DNA of 64,000 bases from G965215145 sp965215145 (lineage in GTDB: Bacteria > Bacteroidota > Rhodothermia > Rhodothermales > JANQRZ01), in contig OZ244038.1 of NCBI GenBank assembly GCA_965215145.1, forward strand, positions 1,798,001-1,862,000, in the 5' to 3' direction. Shown in pieces: positions 37,289 through 44,561 of the stretch (positions within the stretch are counted from its first letter, which is position 1; each line of letters opens with the position of its first letter). A program made the translations under genes and the position numbers. The notes under the pieces were generated by a model. The model saw only the letters and a program-made list of their open reading frames with translations, made no database searches and was not told where the DNA came from.

Positions 37289-38004
37289 TTCCACCCGCTG
37301 ACCTCGACGGCCAGGCCGTCGTGCTGACCGGCGCCTTCGGGCGCCTTGGCCGCATCCTCACCCGTCGCCTCCTCGACGCCGGCGCCACCGTCGCCGCCGT
37401 GGACGCCCGCGCGGCCGACCCCGTCGTGGACTCCGACCGTCTCCACCTCTACCGCGCCGACGTGACCGACGAGGCCGAGACGGAGCGGGTCTTCGCTAAG
37501 GCTGCCGAGGCGCTTGGGCCGCCCGGCGCGCTCGTCCACACCGTCGGGACGTGGGCGGGGGAGCCGCTGGTCGAGACGAGCCTCGACGGCTGGGAGACGG
37601 TGCTGCGGGTGAACCTCACCTCGACGTTCCTGTGCTTCCGTGAGGCCGCCCGTCACTTCCAACGAGCCGGCACCGATGGGCGCCTCGTCGCCGTCGCCTC
37701 GAAGCAGGGCGCCGACGGCGGCGTGGCCGAGCAGGCGGCGTACTCGGCCTCGAAGGCCGGCGTCGTCCGCCTCGTCGAGGCGACCGCCGCGGAGCTCAAC
37801 GGGGCCGGCATCACGGCCGCCGCCGTCGCGCCCTCGATGATCCTGTTCGGCGGCGAGGGCGACACGCCCGGCGTCCCGGCCGAGCGGATCGCCGACCTCT
37901 GCGCCTACCTCGCCTCGTCGGCCGGGGCCGCGCACAACGGCGCGGTCCTGCGCGCTTACGGCACGATAGCTTTGAGGGATGAAGGGTTAAGGGAGGTGCT
38001 CTAA
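37285..38004 (+). CDS. Short-chain dehydrogenase/reductase
   Basis: 239 aa. NAD(P) motif VLTGAFGRLGRILTRRLL, DVTDEAETERVFAKA, and the catalytic block VAVASKQGADGGVAEQAAYS with YSASKAG; the Ser of the classical triad sits in VASKQ. NNAG is replaced by HTVGTW, a pattern seen in some pteridine-reductase-like SDRs. The last 11 residues (ALRDEGLREVL) are encoded by the left arm of the 37979-38055 hairpin, so the tail may be a late extension. Coupled to the lipoprotein gene upstream; the substrate is unknown. Confidence 0.85.
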   Translation: MIPPADLDGQAVVLTGAFGRLGRILTRRLLDAGATVAAVDARAADPVVDSDRLHLYRADVTDEAETERVFAKAAEALGPPGALVHTVGTWAGEPLVETSLDGWETVLRVNLTSTFLCFREAARHFQRAGTDGRLVAVASKQGADGGVAEQAAYSASKAGVVRLVEATAAELNGAGITAAAVAPSMILFGGEGDTPGVPAERIADLCAYLASSAGAAHNGAVLRAYGTIALRDEGLREVL

Positions 38005-38055
38005 GCGGGGTCGCCGCCCCTGGTCATCCAGGCACCTTCACCCTTCGAACTTCAT
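37979..38055. terminator. Long low-complexity hairpin between convergent genes
   Basis: ATGAAGGGTTAAGGGAGGTG (37979 on) pairs imperfectly with CACCTTCACCCTTCGAACTT (38033 on), with an inner GGGGTCGCCGCCCC hairpin. It separates the converging SDR and saccharopine dehydrogenase-like genes and includes the SDR stop codon; probably a bidirectional terminator. Confidence 0.55.
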
Positions 38056-38058
38056 CAC

Positions 38059-39211
38059 TCATACTTCTACCCCGGCCTCTTCCCAGCGCCCCTCGATCTC
38101 CAGGCCGCGCTGCGTGAGGGCTTCGAAGAACGGCTCGCGGGGGACGACCTGCTCCAGCGGAGCCGCGCCGCCGCCGGGCACCTGCCCGCTGCCGAGGAGC
38201 ACGGCCGCCGCCGCCGTCGGGTAACCCGTGCAGCGCTGCAGCGCCGAGAGGCCCGTCTCCGGATCGAACCGCTCGACGAGCTCGTAGGTCAGCGTGCGGA
38301 GCTGCCCACCCGCCTCGCCGGTGATCCGGATGCGGAGGAGGCTGGCGTCGTGGTAGTCCCCGCCGAGGCGCTCGCCGAGGCGGCGGGCGAGGACGTCGCG
38401 GTAGGTGAGGTGGGTCCGGACGTCGAGCGAGTGGTCCTCGCCGAACCCGAGCGCGAGCACGGCCCGCATGGCAGCGGCGTGGCCGGGGTGGCGGAGCGTC
38501 TTGTAGTCGAGGGTGCGGACGCGGCCGGTGAGGTCGTAGGGGAGGGTCGAGAGCTTGCCCGCCGTGTAGAACGCTTCGAGCACCGGGAACGGCGGCTCGA
38601 ACAGCACCTCCTCGACCCCCGTCAAGGGCTCGACCGCGACGACCTCGCCGTCGCGCAGCATCGGCGTCGCGGCCGTGTAGTTCTCGATGAGCCGGTTGGC
38701 CGAGTACGCGAGGCGGTGGTAGAACGGCGGCTCGGCCGCCACGGGGATGTTGCCGGCCCGGACGGTCACCGTGTCCACCTCGTCGAACGCCTCGATGCCC
38801 CGCATAGTGAGGATGTTGGCGAGGCCCGGCGCGAACCCGCAGTTCGGGACGACCCACCGCGAGCGCTCCGCCGCCTCGGAGGCCAGCCCGAGCACGCCGA
38901 TCTCGCCGCCGCCGAGGTCGCAGAAGTGGGCGCCGGCGTCGAGGGCGAGGCGGGCGAGCTTCGCGTGCATCTGCGGGCGCACGGCGCTGACGACGCAGGC
39001 GCTACCCTTCAGCACCGCCACCATCCGCCGCTCGTCGCGCGCGTCCACCCGCGCCGTGCGCAGCTTCGCGTTCCTGACCCGCTCCTTCCAGCGCCGCCAG
39101 CGACGCGGCCCGCTGGTCCACCACCTGCACGTGGCTCACCTCCGGGCGCTCGACGAGGTCGCAGGCGATGGCGACGCCGATGGGGCCGGCGCCGAGGACG
39201 GAGATCTTCAT
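38059..39211 (-). CDS. Saccharopine dehydrogenase-like oxidoreductase, reading frame broken
   Basis: NAD(P)-binding enzyme of the saccharopine dehydrogenase/LOR family. The ATG at 39211 opens MKISVLGAGPIGVAIACDLV with VQVVDQRAASLAALE, but that frame fails near 39085-39090. The rest (from RVRNAKLRTARVDARDERRM to the stop at 38059) is one frame away: one extra base, total length 3n+1. The downstream part carries the family features GSACVVSAVRPQMHAKLARL, HFCDLGGGEIGVLGLASEA, NCGFAPGLANILTMRG and TLDYKTLRHPGH. Likely substrates are amino-acid-derived imines. Whether the frameshift is real or a sequencing error cannot be told here. Confidence 0.85.
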
Positions 39212-39349
39212 GGGCGGCGTGGTGGTGAGGCGGATCTTACGCCGCAGCCCGATGCGGGTTTGTTAAGGATAGGGGAGGGCAGAGGGAGGGGAAGGGGAGG
39301 AGTGGAGGGAATTGGGTCTGCAACGGTGCGCTGGCCCGTGCTCATTGCT

Positions 39350-40999
39350 CTACCGCGCGCCGAGGCGGCGGAAGGCGAGCGTCGAGAGCGCGACGAGCCC
39401 CATCAGCAGCACGGCGTAGGCCGCCGCTCGGCCGAACTCGTAGAGCCGGAGCTGCGCCAGGATCTCGACCGAGATCGGGCGGTTGCCGAAGACGTAGAGC
39501 ATCACCGAGGCGACGAACTCCCCGAGCGCCGCCACCCACGTCAGCAGCGTCCCTGCCAGCACCGCCGGCTGGATCGCGGGGAAGACCACCCGCCGCAGCG
39601 TCGTCCACCCCGAGGCGCCGAGGTCGGCCGACGCCTCGGTGAGCCGGTCGTCGAGGCCGTCGAGTGCGGCCGTCGCGGCGCGCACCACCAGCGGCACGTT
39701 CCGCACGAAGTACGCCAGCGGGAGGATCCAGAAGCTCCCCACCAGCACCTCCCCCGCCGCCAGCGCCGTCGGCTCATTGAAGGCGACGATGAGGTTCAGC
39801 GCGATCACGGTGCCGGGAATGGCGAACGGGAGAACCGCCAGCGCCCCGAGGGCCACGCGCGCCCACCGCGGCACGCCCCGCCCCTTCACGATCACCAGCG
39901 CCGCCCCTACCCCGAAGACGACGTTCGCCGCCGTCGCCAGCGCCGCCATCGTCACGCTGTTCAGGATCGGGTCGAAGAACCGGCTGTCGGTGAACAGGCT
40001 AGTGAAGTTGGCAACGGTGTAGCGCGCCGGGACGATCTCCGTCGTCCAGCTCCCCGTCTCGGCGAAGGCCAGCAGCACGACGGTCAGCACCGGGAGCGCC
40101 ACGAACAGCAGCGTCACCCCGACGAACGCCCCCCAGAGCCACCGCGCCGGGCCGTGCCGGACGGGCTCCGCCGGCCGCGCCGCCCCCTTCGTCGCGCCGA
40201 TGGTGAGCCCGCCGCCCCGCGCCTCGATGAGGACGAGGAACAGGAGGCAGATCAGCGTCAGCACCGTGGACGCCGTGGCCGAGAGCGCCAGCTCGCCGTT
40301 GAGCTTGGCGTCGTAGACGAGCGTCGTCAGGAACGGCTCGGCCCCGGCGAACAGGAGCGGGCCGGTGAAGCTCGCCATCGAGAGCATGAACACCAGCAGC
40401 GACGCCCCGACGAGCGCGGGCCGCAGCGCCGGCAGCACGACGCGCCGGAACGTCGTCCAGCCGCCCGCGCCGAGGTCGGCCGAGGCTTCGAGCAGCCCGG
40501 CGTCGAGGTCGCGCAGGGCGGCCCCGGCGAAGAGGTAGACGTAGACGTAGAAGCTATAGACGTGGACGAGTGCGACGGCGCCGCGGCCGGAGAGCGCGAA
40601 CGGCACCTCGGCCAGCCCGAGCCCGGCCTGCACGGCACGCGGGAGGATGCCGCTCTCGCCGTAGAGGAACAGGAACGCCAGCACGCCGACGAGCGGCGGC
40701 AGCGCCAGCGGCAGCGCGGCCAGCGCCGCGAGCGCGCCGCGCGCGGGGAGGGCGTAGCGCCACAGCGCCCACGCCAGCGCCGTCCCCAGCACCCCCGCCC
40801 CCGCCACCGTCACCAGCGAGATCCCGACCGAGTTGACCAGCGCCCGCGCCCCGCTCGACCCCCACCCGCCGAAGAACACGTCGAGCGCGCCGCCCGTCAG
40901 CCCGAGCCAGAACGTCCGCGCGCTCGGCCACGCCACGTACCCCACGAGCACGGCGGCGACGATCAGCGCCAGCGTGATGGCAGCGCGACGGGAGAGCAT
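39350..40999 (-). CDS. Fused iron/thiamine-type ABC transporter permease (two BPD_transp_1 domains)
   Basis: 549 aa with about 12 membrane spans. The two halves each have the EAA cytoplasmic loop that contacts the ATPase: EASADLGAGGWTTFRRVVLP and EASADLGASGWTTLRRVVFP. This duplicated architecture is typical of Fe(III) (SfuB/FbpB) and thiamine (ThiP) importers; the substrate cannot be decided because no binding protein or ATPase gene is adjacent. Upstream on the same strand lies the accessory islet (DUF4926). Confidence 0.9.
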   Translation of the reverse strand: MLSRRAAITLALIVAAVLVGYVAWPSARTFWLGLTGGALDVFFGGWGSSGARALVNSVGISLVTVAGAGVLGTALAWALWRYALPARGALAALAALPLALPPLVGVLAFLFLYGESGILPRAVQAGLGLAEVPFALSGRGAVALVHVYSFYVYVYLFAGAALRDLDAGLLEASADLGAGGWTTFRRVVLPALRPALVGASLLVFMLSMASFTGPLLFAGAEPFLTTLVYDAKLNGELALSATASTVLTLICLLFLVLIEARGGGLTIGATKGAARPAEPVRHGPARWLWGAFVGVTLLFVALPVLTVVLLAFAETGSWTTEIVPARYTVANFTSLFTDSRFFDPILNSVTMAALATAANVVFGVGAALVIVKGRGVPRWARVALGALAVLPFAIPGTVIALNLIVAFNEPTALAAGEVLVGSFWILPLAYFVRNVPLVVRAATAALDGLDDRLTEASADLGASGWTTLRRVVFPAIQPAVLAGTLLTWVAALGEFVASVMLYVFGNRPISVEILAQLRLYEFGRAAAYAVLLMGLVALSTLAFRRLGAR

Positions 41000-41005
41000 C
41001 GGCGC

Positions 41006-41233
41006 TCAGGCCGCCAGCGTTCGCGCGTGCAGGATCTCCTCCCCGCCGAGCGGTCGGACATCCTCTGCACGCAGCGTCTCCACCGCCACCGTGCCGCCGT
41101 CGCCGGTCACGAATTCTACCTCCACCGCCTCGCCTCCGCGGTAGACGTGGACGACCGCGCCCACGTCGCCCCGCTCCAGACCCGAGGCCGGAACGGCGCG
41201 TGTCAGTACCACCGTGTCGTGCTCGTTAATCAT
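41006..41233 (-). CDS. DUF4926 family small protein
   Basis: 75 aa. Compact beta-barrel pattern INEHDTVVLTRAVPASGLER, GDVGAVVHVYRGGEAVEVEF and TVAVETLRAEDVRPL, as in DUF4926 proteins, which commonly follow a DUF6883 gene. The pair is separated by 14 bp. The role is unknown; an immunity or antitoxin role is a guess from size and pairing. Confidence 0.75.
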   Translation of the reverse strand: MINEHDTVVLTRAVPASGLERGDVGAVVHVYRGGEAVEVEFVTGDGGTVAVETLRAEDVRPLGGEEILHARTLAA

Positions 41234-41247
41234 AGCTCTGAGGCAGG

Positions 41248-41580
41248 TCAGTCTAGAGGATACGCCGTGACGAAACGCGGGCGTGGCTCGTCAGGCTCCA
41301 CGATCCACACCGTACGCACCCGAGCAGTGGTACCAGTGGGAGTGGAGAGGTTGCCGTCGGCTACGTATTTCGACCCAAACGGAGAATCCGTTGTTGCTGC
41401 ATCGGCCGTGCGAGCGATGGCGAGGAGGCCAGCTTCCACTTCGGCCACGTTGGATTCAGCGAATCCGCAGGCGCGGAAGAACCGGGCCTTCGAGCCGCCG
41501 ACCGGATGTGCCACTGCGAGGAGATACCCACTCAGTTTCTCGGGAGGGACGAAGGCTGCGTCCGCATTAGGAATCATCAT
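41248..41580 (-). CDS. DUF6883 family small protein
   Basis: 110 aa. IPNADAAFVPPEKLSGYLLA and HPVGGSKARFFRACGFAESN at the N-terminus, VADGNLSTPTGTTARVRTVW and PRPRFVTAYPLD at the C-terminus, matching the DUF6883 pattern (Ile-Pro-Asn-Ala start, central GSKARFF, terminal strand pair). Such genes occur with DUF4926 partners and inside polymorphic-toxin cassettes. It overlaps the end of the truncated HEPN frame by 14 bp, as if the pair had been inserted into an older toxin-antitoxin locus. Base composition is slightly lower in GC than the core genes. Confidence 0.7.
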   Translation of the reverse strand: MMIPNADAAFVPPEKLSGYLLAVAHPVGGSKARFFRACGFAESNVAEVEAGLLAIARTADAATTDSPFGSKYVADGNLSTPTGTTARVRTVWIVEPDEPRPRFVTAYPLD

Positions 41581-41674
41581 CCTGCCGCGCCACTAGCTGG
41601 CTGCTTTGCTTACCGGCGAGGTACACCGATTCGTCGAGCATGTGCCGGAGGTAATCGGTGTCAGCCCTCGACAT
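41567..41674 (-). pseudogene. N-terminal remnant of a HEPN-domain toxin
   Basis: 35 codons only: DTDYLRHMLDESVYLAGKQS resembles the first helix of HEPN ribonuclease toxins that pair with MNT nucleotidyltransferases, which are normally over 100 aa with a conserved RxxxxH motif, absent here. The ATG lies inside the end of the MNT gene, as in intact MNT-HEPN operons. The frame ends at a TAA just inside the DUF6883 gene, so the rest of the toxin is lost. Short, so the call rests on position as much as on sequence. Confidence 0.55.
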
Positions 41675-41940
41675 ATTCCACCTCTCGCAGGATGCGCGGC
41701 CCTATGTACGGACTGAGCGCCTCCGGCGTCACGAGCTCGACGCGGCGCTGCAGTGTCTCCTCGAGCAGCTCCGCTAGGCCGTGTGAGACAATCCATGCTT
41801 GATCCAGTCCACCGCCGCCGCCACGTGGAGCGCGCCGAGGTAGCTCTCGGCCGTCTTCTCGTAGCGCGTCGCCACCGCCCGCCACTCCTTGAGTCGGCCC
41901 CACAGTTGCTCTACCCGGTGCCGCTCGCGGTAGGCCCCCC

Positions 41941-42086
41941 GGTCGTAGGCCGCTCGGTCGTAGGCCGCTCGGTCGTAGGCCGCTCGGTCGTAGGCCGCTC
42001 GGTCGTAGGCCGCTCGGTCGTAGGCCGCTCGGTCGTAGGCCGCTCGGTCGTAGGCCGCTCGGTCGTAGGCCGCTCGGTCGTAGGCC
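41941..42086. repeat. 15-bp tandem array, 9.7 copies, in the transposase
   Basis: Unit GGTCGTAGGCCGCTC, nine identical full copies plus 11 bp. In the transposase frame it encodes AYDRA repeated, an expansion of a native YDR-AYRERHR segment. The unit is a whole number of codons, so the frame is kept. Confidence 0.95.
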
Positions 42087-42360
42087 ACGGCCGGGTGCGT
42101 CCGGTTGGCCGCGACGACGGGCTCGGCTCCGGCGATCCGGATCCCCGCCCGCCACGAGGCCGACGAGTACCCCCGGTCGCAGACGACCCGGCCCACGCGG
42201 CCGAGCCCGACCACGGCGACCAGGAGCGCGTCGGCCACGCGGAGCTCCGAGCGGTGCCCCGGCAGCAGCCGGAACGCGAGCGCCCGGCCCCGGCGGTCAC
42301 AGGCGACGACGGCCTTCGTGCCGAAGCCGCCCCGGCTGCGCCCGAGCGCTACGTCTACGT

Positions 42361-42622
42361 CTCGGAGCGCTACGTCTCGGAGCGCTACGTCTCGGAGCGC
42401 TACGTCTCGGAGCGCTACGTCTCGGAGCGCTACGTCTCGGAGCGCTACGTCTCGGAGCGCTACGTCTCGGAGCGCTACGTCTCGGAGCGCTACGTCTCGG
42501 AGCGCTACGTCTCGGAGCGCTACGTCTCGGAGCGCTACGTCTCGGAGCGCTACGTCTCGGAGCGCTACGTCTCGGAGCGCTACGTCTCGGAGCGCTACGT
42601 CTCGGAGCGCTACGTCTCGGAG
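42361..42622. repeat. 15-bp tandem array, 17.5 copies, in the transposase
   Basis: Unit CTCGGAGCGCTACGT, 17 identical full copies plus 7 bp, with one degenerate copy at 42341-42360. On the transposase strand the unit is DVALR in the catalytic frame and contains TAG in the N-terminal frame, so the copy number does not alter the frame problem. Confidence 0.95.
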
Positions 42623-43240
42623 GGGGCCGTAGCGTCGGGAGCCCCCTTCTTCGCCCCCGCCGCCTTGGGGTGGGCGCGCACGACGGTCCCGTCGAGCATG
42701 ACCGCGGCGAGGTCAGCGCGCCCGGTGTCGCGGAGGTGCTCGAAGGCCCGCTCCCAGACGCCCGAACGGGACCAGCGCTTGTGGAGTTGGGCGGCGCGCC
42801 ACCAGGGCCCGAACTCGGCGGGGACGGCGCGCCAGGGTGGGCCGTTCTTGAGGCGCCAGACGACGCCCTCGACGGTGGCGCGCTCGTCGCGGACGGGGCG
42901 GCCTCGACCGGAGCGGGCGTGGTCGAGGGCGGCTTTGAGGGCGGCCCACTCGGGGTCAGTCAGGAGCGGCATGGCGGCGGGGGCTGGAGCCGGGGCAACG
43001 TCACGCCGAAGCGATTTGTCTCACACGGCCTAGGGCCGAGAACCGGTCGAAGCTCTTCTGCCCCGGCGCGAACTCGACGAGGAGGTCCACGTCACTCTCG
43101 GCCGTCTGCTCGTCCCGCACGAACGACCCGAACACCCCGAGCCGCACCACGCCGAGGCGGCTGATCCCGTCGCGCTGCTCGCGGAGCCGGTCGAACACGT
43201 CGCGTTTGGTGTGGGCCGTGGTCTCCATCGCGTCGGGCGC

Positions 43241-43900
43241 TCAGACTGCGCTGCGGCCTTCGAGGGCGCGGGAGAGCGTGGCCTCGTCGGCGTACTCGAG
43301 GTCGCCGCCGATGGGGAGGCCGCGGGCGATCCGCGTCACCCGCACGCCGAGCGGGCCGAGGAGCTGCGAGAGGTAGATCGCCGTCGTGTCGCCCTCGACG
43401 TTCGGGTTCATGGCGAGGATGACCTCGCGGACGGGCACGGGCTCGTACTCCGACGCCTTCTCCGCCACGCCCTCCGGCGCCTCGGCCGGCTTCTCCTGCT
43501 GCGCGACGCGGCCGACCAGCTCGCGGATCTTGAGGTCGTCCGGCCCGATCCCGTCGAGCGGAGAGATCACCCCGCCGAGGACGTGGTAGAGGCCCCGGAA
43601 CTCGTTCGTTCGTTCCAGCGCCAGCACGTCGTTCGGCTCCTCGACCACGCAGACCACCGCGCCGTCGCGCTTCGGGGAGCGGCAGATGGGGCAGGGGTCG
43701 GTGTCGGTCACGTTGAAGCACACCGAGCACTGCTTCACGCGGTCCTTCACGTTGACCAGCGCGCGGGCCAGCTCGACGACCTCCTCGCGCGGCATCTTCA
43801 GCACGTAGGCCGCCAGCCGCTGCGCCGTCTTGCGCCCCACTGTCGGCAGCTTGGCGAACTGCTCGACGAGGGACTCGACGGATTCCGAAGTGACGTGCAT
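43241..43900 (-). CDS. recR: Recombination protein RecR
   Basis: 219 aa. RecR forms a clamp with RecO/RecF that loads RecA at gaps. N-terminal helix-hairpin-helix (EQFAKLPTVGRKTAQRLAAY), a four-Cys zinc site (CSVC ... CPIC, about residues 58-73) and the Toprim domain (VVCVVEEPNDVLALERTNEF, YHVLGGVISPLDGIGPDDLK, VILAMNPNVEGDTTAIYLSQ). An insertion of about 25 residues (QQEKPAEAPEGVAEKASEYE) lies in the Toprim domain between DLKIRELVGRV and REVILAMNP. The family is usually near 200 aa. Confidence 0.96.
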   Translation of the reverse strand: MHVTSESVESLVEQFAKLPTVGRKTAQRLAAYVLKMPREEVVELARALVNVKDRVKQCSVCFNVTDTDPCPICRSPKRDGAVVCVVEEPNDVLALERTNEFRGLYHVLGGVISPLDGIGPDDLKIRELVGRVAQQEKPAEAPEGVAEKASEYEPVPVREVILAMNPNVEGDTTAIYLSQLLGPLGVRVTRIARGLPIGGDLEYADEATLSRALEGRSAV

Positions 43901-43947
43901 GGGTTCTCAGTCACGGGTCCTCAGCTTTGCTGAGAAACCCCATCAAT

Positions 43948-44061
43948 GTCATCCTGGCCGGAGGCCGCAGTCGAAGGAACCTTCCGGGGAAGCCCCCTAC
44001 AGACGTTCGAAGTCGTGCCCGTAGAGGTCCCTCGGCTTCACTTCGTTTCGCTCGGGATGAC
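43948..44061. repeat. GTCATCC...GGATGAC inverted element
   Basis: About 114 bp bounded by GTCATCC (43948) and GGATGAC (44055-44061), with inner partial complementarity (TCGAAGGAACCTT with AGGTCCCTCGGCTTC). It resembles GTCATCC-type intergenic repeats seen in many phyla. It fills most of the 291-bp gap between recR and ybaB. A second low-complexity run (ATGACGGGTGACCAATGACC) follows at 44159-44178. Confidence 0.5.
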
Positions 44062-44191
44062 CCGAAAGAGAGCTTTGTAACAGAGCGAGCGAGTCCTTTG
44101 CTGCTCGTCAAGCTAACCGGCGGGGGTGCCATCGCCGTGGCAGCGCTGGGCGCGCACAAATGACGGGTGACCAATGACCAACAGCGAGTGG

Positions 44192-44527
44192 CTACAGCCC
44201 GAGCCCACCCAGGTCCATCCCCGGTGGGAGGAACGAGCCGGCCGTGTTGCGGACCTCGGCGGCGCGCATCTGCTCGGCCTCCTCGAGCGCCTTGTTGACG
44301 CCGGCCACGATGAGGTCCTCCAGGAGCTCGAGGTCCTCGGGGTCCACGACCTCCTTCTCCAGCTTGATCGATTCCACGCGCCCGGCGCCGTTGGCCGTCA
44401 CGGTGACCATGCCGCCGCCGGCCTCGGCCGTGGTGGTCTTCTCGGCCAGGGCGCTCTGCGCCTCGGTCATCTTCTGCTGCATCTCCATCATCTTGCCGAA
44501 GAGGTCGGCCATGTTGGGCTGGTCCAT
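44192..44527 (-). CDS. ybaB: Nucleoid-associated protein YbaB/EbfC
   Basis: 111 aa from the ATG at 44527. Family signatures: MADLFGKMMEMQQKMTEAQS, VTVTANGAGRVESIKLEKEV, DPEDLELLEDLIVAGVNKAL and the Gly-rich C-terminus PPGMDLGGLGL. DNA-binding dimer, often found in a dnaX-ybaB-recR operon, the order seen here. Confidence 0.95.
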   Translation of the reverse strand: MDQPNMADLFGKMMEMQQKMTEAQSALAEKTTTAEAGGGMVTVTANGAGRVESIKLEKEVVDPEDLELLEDLIVAGVNKALEEAEQMRAAEVRNTAGSFLPPGMDLGGLGL

Positions 44528-44561
44528 CGCGGGCGCTCGGGGTGTTGAGAGGGGAGGGGAA

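Larger units (their letters stand above)
41774..42972 (-). pseudogene. IS5-family transposase, interrupted by tandem-repeat expansion
   Basis: The N-terminal part (42972 to 42610) has the DUF4096-type DNA-binding region: PLLTDPEWAALKAALDHARS, VEGVVWRLKNGPPWRAVPAE and LHKRWSRSGVWERAFEHLRD, then the first DDE aspartate in AAVMLDGTVVRAHPKAAGAK. It ends at a TAG carried by every unit of the array at 42361-42622. The catalytic rest (GRSRGGFGTKAVVACDRRGR, VVCDRGYSS, then RERHRVEQLWGRLKEWRAVA with the DDE glutamate) is open in the -1 frame. The array at 41941-42086 adds (AYDRA)n just before that glutamate motif. The enzyme is probably inactive unless it is made by frameshifting. Confidence 0.85.
41774..43033 (-). 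mobile_element. IS5-family insertion sequence in the MNT gene
   Basis: Terminal inverted repeats GCCGTGTGAGACAA (left, from 41778) and TTGTCTCACACGGC (right, to 43029), each flanked by CTAG, a target duplication typical of IS5-type elements (the true duplication may be only TA). Insertion occurred inside the nucleotidyltransferase gene and is exactly reversible on paper. The element is about 1.25 kb; without the two expanded tandem arrays it would be about 0.87 kb, the size of IS427/IS1031-type members. The transposase is on the minus strand and its stop codon is formed by the left CTAG. Confidence 0.9.
41661..43228 (-). pseudogene. MNT-type nucleotidyltransferase (antitoxin) split by an IS element
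   Basis: The 5' part (43228 down to 43030) reads RDVFDRLREQRDGISRLGVV, RLGVFGSFVRDEQTAESDVD, LLVEFAPGQKSFDRF, with the minimal nucleotidyltransferase GSF and D-x-D motifs. The 3' part (41777 down to 41661) reads AELLEETLQRRVELVTPEAL then SPYIGPRILREVEYVEG. Removing the insertion and one CTAG copy restores an unbroken frame (SFDRFSALAELLEE). MNT proteins AMPylate HEPN toxins or act as their antitoxins. Here both partners are broken, so the locus is a dead toxin-antitoxin module. Confidence 0.85.

Noticed and set aside
38747..41596. Plus-strand open frame of about 950 codons
   Set aside because: Runs across several minus-strand genes (saccharopine dehydrogenase-like, ABC permease, DUF4926, DUF6883); Arg/His-rich shadow.
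41941..42622. CRISPR array
   Set aside because: Units are 15 bp, directly adjacent and without spacers: simple tandem arrays.
42610..42972. Programmed -1 frameshifting to make a full transposase
   Set aside because: Some IS5 relatives do this, but no clear slippery site precedes the TAG here and the repeat expansion explains the stop; kept only as a possibility.
41753..43033. Plus-strand frame with long ERYVS repeats
   Set aside because: It is the complement of the transposase arrays; the minus strand has the recognisable transposase, and the frame has no start region or family of its own.
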